A stretch of 38,376 nucleotides of DNA from Flavobacteriaceae bacterium (lineage in GTDB: Bacteria > Bacteroidota > Bacteroidia > Flavobacteriales > Flavobacteriaceae): NCBI GenBank assembly GCA_029252105.1, contig JAQXCA010000018.1:1-38376 (forward strand), read 5' to 3'. The notes below the pieces were generated by a model. It had not been told where the DNA came from and searched no databases. It worked only from the letters and a program-made list of their open reading frames with translations. Within the stretch, counting starts at the first letter, position 1. Each line of letters starts with the position of its first letter. Shown piece by piece: positions 19,201 through 26,992 of the stretch. The position numbers were made by a program, and so were the translations under genes.

Positions 19201-19804
19201 TAAGATTATCAGAGAAATTGACCGCACTTTTAAAAGGGATTATGCTTAAGTTTTTCGATTTTTGTTCGATGCTAGCTAATAGAAATTCCGTTTGTTCCGA
19301 TTGTTGATTGAGCTGAAGAACGTTTAAAAGTTTGTCTTTCACTTCTGGAAAATGATCGCCCACAATTTTTGATGCGGCTTCAAGGTTAATGCCGTTTTGG
19401 AGTTTAAAGTATTTGGCTAACGGAATTAATATAAACCCATAAAACAAAAGTGCTTCAACACCAATACCACCAGCAAACAAAAGCCGTCGACCAAAAGAAT
19501 TCAACCAAAAAAAATGCTCTATACTCAGTATTAGAAAAACATATAGCAATCCTATGGCGAAAAACAACAACGCACCTTTTAAAAGCGCACTGATATAATA
19601 GCGCCTAATAAAGTGTTCGAGTTTTTGCTCTATAAGATAAAAGCTGTCCAAGTGTGATTCGTTTTGAGGTACTAAAATTACAATAATAATCCATAATGCG
19701 TGTGCGTTAATATTGATTTGTGAAAAATTATTAGTGTGCGAAAACGAAAGGGGTAAGCGTTCTGATTGTTGCCTTGATAATAAAACGCTACCGTAGAAAT
19801 CCAT
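16223..19804 (-). CDS. DUF4175 family large membrane/coiled-coil protein (true start probably downstream of the track's ATG)
   Basis: Early TM segments, very long K/E/Q-rich coiled coil, Gly-rich low-complexity stretch, C-terminal RQSLPLRQKYKLKVQDYF; DUF4175 recognised from memory. Confidence 0.8.
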   Translation of the reverse strand: MDFYGSVLLSRQQSERLPLSFSHTNNFSQININAHALWIIIVILVPQNESHLDSFYLIEQKLEHFIRRYYISALLKGALLFFAIGLLYVFLILSIEHFFWLNSFGRRLLFAGGIGVEALLFYGFILIPLAKYFKLQNGINLEAASKIVGDHFPEVKDKLLNVLQLNQQSEQTEFLLASIEQKSKNLSIIPFKSAVNFSDNLKYLRYAAAPLLIIFVCILFGKQAVFTDSLDRVVNYKTAYAPPAPFEFFVMNTSLEAIENTPFTVVVKTVGSVVPEDVQIVYNEEAYILSQTQLGVFEYTFTQPKFALNFSLTANELESKRYRLEVSPIPVLLSFDMYLDYPAYTGKSDENITNNGNATIPEGTILRWDLRTKSTDTVAFAYKDTIAFFNQNTHNFYYSKRVFESLNYTIQTSNTQLKNYERLTFSIKSVKDQSPAIKVEMKQDSTLQESLYFYGQISDDYGISNLKLFYYPVDDMANRSELVLPSNATTFQEFTHAFPSNLELIDDTAYALYFEVADNDPFHNTKTTRSRVFNYNSKSENTIQDLQLKEQNELTKEFQKALNALSEQDKNLETLSKNQKEKEQLNFSDQQKLKSFLERQQAQDKMLKNFNKKMQENLNQFEKSNAEDPFKDALENRLEAQQEALKKDEKLLEELKKVTDKINKEALAEKLDDMAKQNKNKQRSLEQLLELTKRFYVTKKAEQIKTTLDVLSEEQTELSKASEENNTKEAQDKLNTEFEDLQKDLDALRKDNESLSKPLALPDDPSLEESIKNDQKQASEDLGKKEGSSDTQEQSKRSKKAQKSQQKAAQKMQQMSQQMAQQMSSGSGEQMSEDIDMLRKILDNLLLFSFDQEALMKRFQSTSNTNTDYAKRLVKQNDLREHFEHIDDSLFSLSLRQPKISEPINKEITEVYFNIDKSLELLSENSFRKAIGAQQFVVSATNSLADKLSNTLDNMEMQMQISPGQGEGEMQLPDIIMSQEELNKQMEKELGKSSGQPNGEQEGSEKGKDGSQQSSDEGKEGSLSSKEGQSGKNGKQGKDGVNGGQNGQSVQEGDSEVDTGELFEIFKKQQSLRNALQDLLDKNGLRGNGNSLLDAMEKIEQNLINQGLTSKSLDDMTALKHQLLKLEKAVQQQGEDTKRVSNTNNSGRFQVPVPSLETIKQYFNTTEILNRQSLPLRQKYKLKVQDYFKNNND

Positions 19805-20180
19805 TTGTATGGCTGGTGTACAAAAACTAGTGTTTACATAAAAGATGGGTTGTAAACAAAAAGAATAGGTAGCACCTGTTTATTTCACAACGCAGAAGAT
19901 TACGTTATAGCTGTGTGGCTGATTGTCCAAGTCTAAAAGGAACTATTGATGATCTGATCATTTTTAGAATGGATAAAAGTAAATTTTTAATTATCAAACA
20001 AAAGGATTTATACAGCAGAAGAGGGCTTTTATGCAATGGTTTTGGCTGTGACTGGTATTTTAAAAATAATGCTGTTTTCTTTACATCAAAACGGAAAGAA
20101 TCACAAAACATTTAGTAAATTAGAGGCATAAACGCGAAGCTAACTAAACACAAACGCTACTTTATAAACCAAAAAGCTGA

Positions 20181-20966
20181 ATGGAGTTAGACATTTATCA
20201 AATTGATGCCTTTGCAGAAAGTGTATTTGGAGGCAACCCAGCTGCGGTCTGCCCTTTAGACGAATGGATGGATGCGGCGATTATGCAAAAGATTGCTGAA
20301 GAAAACAATTTATCAGAAACAGCATTCTTTGTTGGAAAAGAAGGTAGCTATGAAATTCGATGGTTTATGCCTCATGGCGAAATTGATCTTTGTGGACACG
20401 CTACTTTAGCTTCTGCTTATGTTATTTTCAATTACTTGGAACCTCATTTGGAACTTATACGTTTTGACTCTAAAAGTGGTGTTTTGAAAGCTCAAAAAAC
20501 TAAAGAAGATACCATTGTTCTAGATTTTCCCTCGCGACCTCCAAAAAAAATAGACCTCCCAAAAGCGGTGTTTTCTGCGTTTAATTATAAACCCATAGAT
20601 GCTGCGGCTAGTAGAGACTTGATCTTACGTTTTGATTCTGAAGAGGAAATTAGGACTCTTAAATGTGATGTACGTACTCTAAAAGAATTACCCTATTTAT
20701 GTGTTATTGCGACCGCAAAAGGCCGTGAGGCCGATTTTGTGTCTAGAGTGTTTGATGCAAATGCATCAATACCCGAAGACCCTGTTACGGGTTCTGCACA
20801 CGCGTCTTTAATTCCATATTGGCAGAAAAGATTGAATAAAACGGATTTTTATGCCAAACAATTATCGCAAAGACAGGGCGATTTAATTTGTAGCATTGAC
20901 AATGACAGAGTATACATCGCGGGGAAAGCCGTTTTATACCTTAAAGGAACTATTTATATCTCTTAA
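20181..20966 (+). CDS. PhzF family phenazine biosynthesis-like isomerase
   Basis: MELDIYQIDAFAESVFGGNPAAVCPL, NLSETAFF, IRWFMPHGEIDLCGHATLASA, EDPVTGSAHASL. Confidence 0.96.
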   Translation: MELDIYQIDAFAESVFGGNPAAVCPLDEWMDAAIMQKIAEENNLSETAFFVGKEGSYEIRWFMPHGEIDLCGHATLASAYVIFNYLEPHLELIRFDSKSGVLKAQKTKEDTIVLDFPSRPPKKIDLPKAVFSAFNYKPIDAAASRDLILRFDSEEEIRTLKCDVRTLKELPYLCVIATAKGREADFVSRVFDANASIPEDPVTGSAHASLIPYWQKRLNKTDFYAKQLSQRQGDLICSIDNDRVYIAGKAVLYLKGTIYIS

Positions 20967-21047
20967 TACTAGTAAAATAATTAATTGCTATAAACACGCT
21001 GCTAACTTTTTAAAAAACTATTACCACTAATACTATCGTAGAAAGTC

Positions 21048-21647
21048 ATGAGGAAAATACTGAAATACCTGAAAAAATTACGTTTGCAAAAAAAAGTATA
21101 CTTAAAGGAATACATCCCAATAAAAAAGACAGCTCCAGAAAAAACAATCCCCGTTGTTACGGCATGGAAAGGTCTAGAACTGATTATTGAAGATATATTA
21201 AATCAGTTTAATATTGAACGAGGGAGTTGTATTGAGTTTGGTGTAGAGTTTGGGTTTTCGTCAGTGGTGTTCTCAAATTACTTTAAAACGGTTAAGGGAG
21301 TTGACATATTTATTGGTGATGAGCATACCACACATAAAGGCGACCATTATGAGCAAACGAGAAACTCTTTAGTTGACTTCAAAAACATTGAATTATTTAA
21401 ATCTGACTATAGAGATTGGATAAAAAAAGACACAAATCAATATGACTTTGCCCATGTTGATATTGTTCATAACTACAAGGAAACATACGAATGTGGTCTT
21501 TGGGCGGTACAACACAGTAAATGCTGTATTTTCCATGACACAGATAGTTTTATAGAAGTAAGGCGTGCGGTGTATGATATCGCAAAAAAAACAGGAAAGC
21601 GCGTGTATAATTACCCTCATCATCATGGGTTGGGAATTATTGTTTAA
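21048..21647 (+). CDS. Class I SAM-dependent methyltransferase-like protein
   Basis: GSCIEFGVEFGFSSVVFSNYFKTVKGVDIF (SAM motif I-like), YDFAHVDIVHNY, CIFHDTDS. Confidence 0.65.
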   Translation: MRKILKYLKKLRLQKKVYLKEYIPIKKTAPEKTIPVVTAWKGLELIIEDILNQFNIERGSCIEFGVEFGFSSVVFSNYFKTVKGVDIFIGDEHTTHKGDHYEQTRNSLVDFKNIELFKSDYRDWIKKDTNQYDFAHVDIVHNYKETYECGLWAVQHSKCCIFHDTDSFIEVRRAVYDIAKKTGKRVYNYPHHHGLGIIV

Positions 21648-21657
21648 AACGCACAAT

Positions 21658-21692
21658 TCGGATCGTTTGGCCTAATCCGGTATTTTGTTTTT
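21658..21692 (+). terminator. Weak hairpin plus T-rich tract downstream of the methyltransferase
   Basis: CGGAT (21659-21663) pairs with ATCCG (21675-21679), followed by TATTTTGTTTTT; only a 5-bp stem. Confidence 0.3.
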
Positions 21693-21878
21693 TAACGCCC
21701 TAGGCTACAACACGAATCCCTTCGTATGGTTAGTGCAAAAAAAATAGTGTCACTGTAAAAGAGCGTTGTAAGTAAAAGCGTGAACAGCGATTATAAATTA
21801 TAGAATCCTGTATGTGTAAAATTAAAAAGGATGATGTATCGGCCTAGAAGAATTTAGAATAACCTCTAAAACAGAAAA

Positions 21879-22256
21879 ATGAAAGTTACTGCAGAAAAGA
21901 ATGAAAAAGTCGCTAAGCTGTACTTTGCGTCCATTTATCCGCTTTACTTGAATAGGCTGGAGAAGAATGGCAGAACAAAAGAAGAGCTCAACCAAGTCAT
22001 AGAATGGTTTACTGGTTTTGATAAAGATGATTTACAAGCGCTGATTAAAGAGAACGTAACTTTTGGAGCGTTTTTTCAAAAGGCTACAATACATCCTAAC
22101 GCACATATGATTAAAGGCGTTGTTTGTGGGTATCGAATTGAAGACATCGAAGATGAATTTGAACTGTATAAACAATGTAGACGTATGGAAAAACTCATTG
22201 ATGAATTGGCAAGGGGGCGAAAAATGGAGAAAATTTTACGAAAAGAAAAACGTTGA
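21879..22256 (+). CDS. DUF2200 family protein
   Basis: MKVTAEKNEKVAKLYFASIYPLYLNRLEKNGRTKEELNQVIEWFTGFD...IHPNAHMIKGVVCGYRIEDIED; DUF2200 recognised from memory. Confidence 0.85.
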   Translation: MKVTAEKNEKVAKLYFASIYPLYLNRLEKNGRTKEELNQVIEWFTGFDKDDLQALIKENVTFGAFFQKATIHPNAHMIKGVVCGYRIEDIEDEFELYKQCRRMEKLIDELARGRKMEKILRKEKR

Positions 22257-22556
22257 AGCTTTAAAGAATCTCGAATCTTAACAAAACACCCACAAGGAAA
22301 AGCTGGGGTAAATATCCTCAAGGAAAAATATGACTTCATAAAGACCTTTATTCTAAAAACCGTCACAGATCATAACGAAATAACCTTTGTTAAATTATCA
22401 GATTTGGCGGTAGAAGCATTGAGCCCTACGTTTGACGGAAAAGTAGTCTGGTACATTGTAACGGTGAAACTGGATTTGGAGGCACGCGCTATTATTGAAC
22501 GTATCCCAAAAACAAATCCACACAAACTGAGATTGAAAAAACAATCATATAAATGA
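22257..22556 (+). pseudogene. DUF6958-like coding frame lacking a start codon, in frame behind the DUF2200 stop
   Basis: Manual translation: SFKESRILTKHPQGKAGVNILKEKYDFIKTFILKTVTDHNEITFVKLSDLAVEALSPTFDGKVVWYIVTVKLDLEARAIIERIPKTNPHKLRLKKQSYK*; no ATG/GTG/TTG before mid-domain. Confidence 0.55.
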
Positions 22557-22638
22557 GGAGTGTGTTCAGTTAAAAAACAAAATAAACTCTCAGTCCTTAT
22601 CAATCCCTTCTAACTTTCATAAAAACCCCGCCTATTTC

Positions 22639-22670
22639 TTTGGGGAATGCGCCCAGCAATTCTATCTTTG
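22639..22670 (+). promoter_or_regulatory. Bacteroidota sigma-type promoter of gltX
   Basis: TTTG (22639-22642), 20-bp spacer, TATCTTTG (22663-22670), 18 nt before the gltX ATG. Confidence 0.8.
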
Positions 22671-22688
22671 TAGCACTAATACAAGACC

Positions 22689-24206
22689 ATGAACACTCCT
22701 ATTCGCGTACGATTTGCACCTAGCCCTACAGGGCCACTCCATATTGGAGGTGTGCGAACCGCTCTTTTTAATTATCTATTTGCAAAAAAACGCGGCGGCA
22801 CCTTTGTGCTTCGTATAGAAGATACCGACCAAAAACGCTATGTTGATGGTGCTGAAGATTATATCGTAAATGCACTAGATTGGTGTAATATTCCGTTTGA
22901 TGAAGGTCCTGGAAAAGATGGTGGTTTTGGCCCATACAGACAAAGTGAGCGTAAGCATTTATACAAACAGTATGTCGATTTACTAATTAAAAATAACAAG
23001 GCATATTATGCGTTTGATACAGCGGAAGCGCTAGACGAAGAGCGTAAAAACCACGAAACAAAAGGTAAAACTTTTATCTATAATTGGCACAACCGAACAC
23101 GAGGTCGATTGATTAATTCCTTGGTGTTATCCAAAGAAGAGGTGGCTAAAAAAATTGCAAATGGCGACGACTATGTCGTGCGTTTTTTGGCGCCTCAGGA
23201 CGAAATTCTTGAACTTACGGACCGTGTTAGAGGCCAAATAAAAATTGACACAAACACTCTAGATGATAAAGTGTTGTTTAAGTCGGATGGAATGCCCACT
23301 TATCACCTCGCTAATGTGGTCGACGATTATTTAATGAAAATCACACACGTCATACGTGGTGAAGAATGGTTGCCATCGCTAGCTTTACACCAACTGCTCT
23401 ATGCGGCATTTGGTTGGGAAGCGCCTGAATTTGCACACTTACCATTGATACTAAAACCCACAGGAAAAGGAAAATTAAGCAAACGGGATGGTGATAAACT
23501 AGGGTTTCCAGTGTTTCCGCTAAATTGGGAAGACCCCTCTACAAATAGCACTTCAAAAGGCTACAAAGAAAGCGGTTACTTTGCAGGAGCGGTCATCAAT
23601 TTCTTAGCATTCTTGGGGTGGAACCCTGGCACAGAACAGGAACTTTTTGACTTGAATGAACTTGTAGAAGCGTTTAACTTAAAAAATGTAAACAAAGCCG
23701 GAGCTCGCTTTGATCCAGATAAAACAAAATGGTTCAACCATCAGTACATGCAGAAAGCAGAAAATGACGATCTGACATCAGCATTTATAAAGGTAACTCC
23801 AGAGCTTGCGCCTATAGACACCGGTTTTGTAAAGCTTGTGGTTAACCTCATCAAAGAACGCGCAACCTTTCCTTCAGAGTTTTGGGGATTAAGCCACTAC
23901 TTTTTCAAAGCGCCTGAAAACTTTGCAGAAGCAGCACTTAAAAAAGCGTGGAAAGAGCACTCTAAAGACCTTATGCTACAATTGATTACGGTTCTTGAAA
24001 CAGCCGATGACAGTAGTGTTGAGGCGCTTCAAGACACTGTGAAAGGATGGATCACCCGAAACGAAATCGGCTTTGGAAAAATCATGATGCCACTTAGGGT
24101 GGCGCTTGTGGGTGCGCTTGAAGGAGTTGATGTTTTTGATATTATGTACTTAATTGGATCGTCCGAAACCATCAAACGGATCCAAACCCTTATTGACCGT
24201 CATTAA
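22689..24206 (+). CDS. gltX: Glutamate--tRNA ligase
   Basis: VRFAPSPTGPLHIGGVRTALFNYLFA (HIGH), KLSKRDG (KMSKS-like). Confidence 0.98.
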   Translation: MNTPIRVRFAPSPTGPLHIGGVRTALFNYLFAKKRGGTFVLRIEDTDQKRYVDGAEDYIVNALDWCNIPFDEGPGKDGGFGPYRQSERKHLYKQYVDLLIKNNKAYYAFDTAEALDEERKNHETKGKTFIYNWHNRTRGRLINSLVLSKEEVAKKIANGDDYVVRFLAPQDEILELTDRVRGQIKIDTNTLDDKVLFKSDGMPTYHLANVVDDYLMKITHVIRGEEWLPSLALHQLLYAAFGWEAPEFAHLPLILKPTGKGKLSKRDGDKLGFPVFPLNWEDPSTNSTSKGYKESGYFAGAVINFLAFLGWNPGTEQELFDLNELVEAFNLKNVNKAGARFDPDKTKWFNHQYMQKAENDDLTSAFIKVTPELAPIDTGFVKLVVNLIKERATFPSEFWGLSHYFFKAPENFAEAALKKAWKEHSKDLMLQLITVLETADDSSVEALQDTVKGWITRNEIGFGKIMMPLRVALVGALEGVDVFDIMYLIGSSETIKRIQTLIDRH

Positions 24207-24276
24207 TAAATCTAATGTTGTGTAAGAAATTTGATTACTTTTGCCTTCGCATACAACGCATCTTGAACTAGAGTAA

Positions 24277-26073
24277 ATGAAGCATATTAGAAACTTTTGT
24301 ATCATCGCCCATATTGACCACGGTAAAAGCACCTTGGCAGACCGTCTATTGGATTTTACTGGCGCCGTAACCGAGCGTGAAAAGCAAAGCCAATTACTAG
24401 ACAGTATGGATTTAGAGCGGGAGCGTGGTATTACCATCAAGTCGCATGCGATTCAAATGGAGTATAACTATAAAGGTCAAGACTATATTTTAAATTTAAT
24501 TGACACGCCTGGTCATGTCGATTTTAGCTATGAAGTCTCTCGATCAATCGCAGCCTGCGAAGGCGCGCTTTTAATTGTCGATGCCGCTCAAAGTATTCAA
24601 GCGCAAACCATTTCAAACTTATACTTAGCACTAGAAAATGATTTAGAAATTATTCCTGTTTTAAATAAGGTTGATTTACCAAGTGCAAACCCCGAAGAAG
24701 TAACCGATGATATTGTAGAGCTGCTAGGGTGTGATGCCTCAGAAGTGATTCCTGCAAGTGCAAAAACAGGGATTGGGATTGAAGCGATTCTGACTGCTAT
24801 TATAGAAGCTATTCCACCGCCAAAAGGCGATCCAGAAGCACCACTACAAGCGCTTGTTTTTGATTCTGTTTACAACTCTTTCAGAGGGGTTGAAACGTAT
24901 TTTAAAATTGTAAATGGTAGTATTAAAAAAAACCAACAGGTAAAATTTATAGCAACTGGAAAAGTATATGGTGCAGATGAGGTCGGAACTTTAAACCTCA
25001 CCCAAACGCCAAAAAAAGAAATTAAAACTGGTGATGTTGGATACCTTATTACGGGGATAAAAGATGCGCGTGAAGTAAAGGTTGGAGATACCATTACAGA
25101 TGCAAAATTCCCAACAACCGAAGCCGTAGAGGGGTTTGAGGATGTTAAACCCATGGTTTTTGCAGGACTTTATCCCGTGGATACCGAAGAATACGAGGAG
25201 CTTCGTGCGTCTATGGAAAAGCTACAATTAAATGATGCGTCCTTGGTGTTTCAGGCAGAAAGTTCTGCGGCATTAGGGTTTGGTTTTCGATGTGGCTTTT
25301 TAGGAATGTTGCATTTAGAGATTATACAAGAACGTTTAGAGCGTGAATTTAATATGACGGTAATTACAACCGTTCCTAACGTATCTTACCATGCTTACAC
25401 GCGTAAGAATCCTGATACGATTGTCATACTTAATAATCCAACAGATTTACCTGATCCTTCTGGGTTAGACCGAATTGAAGAGCCTTATATTAAAGCCTCT
25501 ATCATCACAAAGTCTGATTTTGTTGGTAATGTGATGTCGTTATGTATTGAAAAACGTGGACAAATTACAAGTCAAAATTACTTAACTCCAGAGCGCGTAG
25601 AACTAACTTTTGATATGCCTTTGGCAGAAATCGTGTTTGATTTTTATGACCGATTGAAAACCGTTTCAAAAGGTTATGCATCCTTTGATTATTCACCAAT
25701 TGGAATGCGCGTTTCAAAATTAGTACGTGTCGATGTGTTGTTAAACGGACAAACTGTTGATGCGCTTTCGGCATTAATTCACATAGAAAACTCAGTTACT
25801 ATAGGCAAAAAAATGTGTGCCAAACTAAAAGAACTCATCCCAAGACAACAATTTGACATTCCCATTCAAGCGGCGATTGGCGCAAAAATTATTTCTAGAG
25901 AGACTGTGAAGGCGGTTCGTAAAGATGTCACTGCCAAGTGTTATGGTGGCGATATTTCAAGAAAACGAAAGCTTTTAGAAAATCAGAAAAAAGGTAAAAA
26001 ACGAATGCGTCAGGTCGGAAGTGTTGAAATTCCTCAAGAAGCATTTATGGCTGTTCTTAAGCTCAACGATTAA
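24277..26073 (+). CDS. lepA: Elongation factor 4 (LepA)
   Basis: [42 protein letters not shown]-terminal [36 protein letters not shown]. Confidence 0.99.
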   Translation: MKHIRNFCIIAHIDHGKSTLADRLLDFTGAVTEREKQSQLLDSMDLERERGITIKSHAIQMEYNYKGQDYILNLIDTPGHVDFSYEVSRSIAACEGALLIVDAAQSIQAQTISNLYLALENDLEIIPVLNKVDLPSANPEEVTDDIVELLGCDASEVIPASAKTGIGIEAILTAIIEAIPPPKGDPEAPLQALVFDSVYNSFRGVETYFKIVNGSIKKNQQVKFIATGKVYGADEVGTLNLTQTPKKEIKTGDVGYLITGIKDAREVKVGDTITDAKFPTTEAVEGFEDVKPMVFAGLYPVDTEEYEELRASMEKLQLNDASLVFQAESSAALGFGFRCGFLGMLHLEIIQERLEREFNMTVITTVPNVSYHAYTRKNPDTIVILNNPTDLPDPSGLDRIEEPYIKASIITKSDFVGNVMSLCIEKRGQITSQNYLTPERVELTFDMPLAEIVFDFYDRLKTVSKGYASFDYSPIGMRVSKLVRVDVLLNGQTVDALSALIHIENSVTIGKKMCAKLKELIPRQQFDIPIQAAIGAKIISRETVKAVRKDVTAKCYGGDISRKRKLLENQKKGKKRMRQVGSVEIPQEAFMAVLKLND

Positions 26074-26143
26074 TCTGATTTTTGGTTTTTATAGTTTTAA
26101 AGAAAGTCTTATATTTCAGGATAATCTTTAAACATAAAATTGA

Positions 26144-26992
26144 TTGAACGCTATTGCTTTTAAAACGATTGGAATTGGAGTTACTTTTTCTCCAAATTTA
26201 GAGGCCAACATCAATGAAGCGGCGCGCTTTGCGCTGTGTTTTGGTAGTAAATTAGTACTCATACATGTCGGCGAGGCCTCTGAAGAAAAATCAAAAACGT
26301 TTTTAAAATTTTTAAGTCCTTTCAAAAGCAAAAACCTTGACTACGAAGTCTTGTTTAAATCTGGCGACCCTGTTGATGTGATTTTGTCTTCTGCACAAGA
26401 AAAAAAGGTGGACTTACTTATTATTGGAGCACTTAAAAAAGAGAATTTTTTAAAATACTATCTTGGATCCATCGCCCGAAAAATTACACGACAAGCCAAC
26501 TGTTCTGTACTGCTTTTAATCAACCCCTCAATAGAGCGTGTTCCATGTAAACACATCGTTGTCAACGGCTTAAAAGACCCTAAAACAAAAGAGACTGTTA
26601 CAACCGCATTTTTGGTTGGCCATAAATTAGGGGTCGATAAAGTTACGGTCGTTGAAGAAATTGATCAAGACGAAGTGAGTGTGAACGTTGATGATGACAA
26701 GTCTCTTCGGAAATCTACAATTATCAAAGAACGTTTACGTGTAAGAGAAGAGGCGCGCGTGAAAAAAATATTAAATACGATTCCTCCAGATTTTACAAAA
26801 GATATGGTTATAAAGTCTCAGCCTATTTTTGGAAAGCGAGGCTATTCGATAGGGCATTACGCACAAGTTGCGCGTGCAGATTTACTCGTAATGAATGCGC
26901 CTGCAAAAATGACGTTTTGGGACCGCGTTTTTCCGCACGACATAGAGTATATTTTAACTGAATTACCAACCGATGTATTAATTGTCCAATGA
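26144..26992 (+). CDS. Universal stress protein family (tandem Usp-like), TTG start as given
   Basis: IGIGVTFSPNLEANINEAARFALCFGSKLVLIHVGE, LLIIGALKKENFLKYYLGSIARKITRQANCSVLLL. Confidence 0.85.
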   Translation: MNAIAFKTIGIGVTFSPNLEANINEAARFALCFGSKLVLIHVGEASEEKSKTFLKFLSPFKSKNLDYEVLFKSGDPVDVILSSAQEKKVDLLIIGALKKENFLKYYLGSIARKITRQANCSVLLLINPSIERVPCKHIVVNGLKDPKTKETVTTAFLVGHKLGVDKVTVVEEIDQDEVSVNVDDDKSLRKSTIIKERLRVREEARVKKILNTIPPDFTKDMVIKSQPIFGKRGYSIGHYAQVARADLLVMNAPAKMTFWDRVFPHDIEYILTELPTDVLIVQ

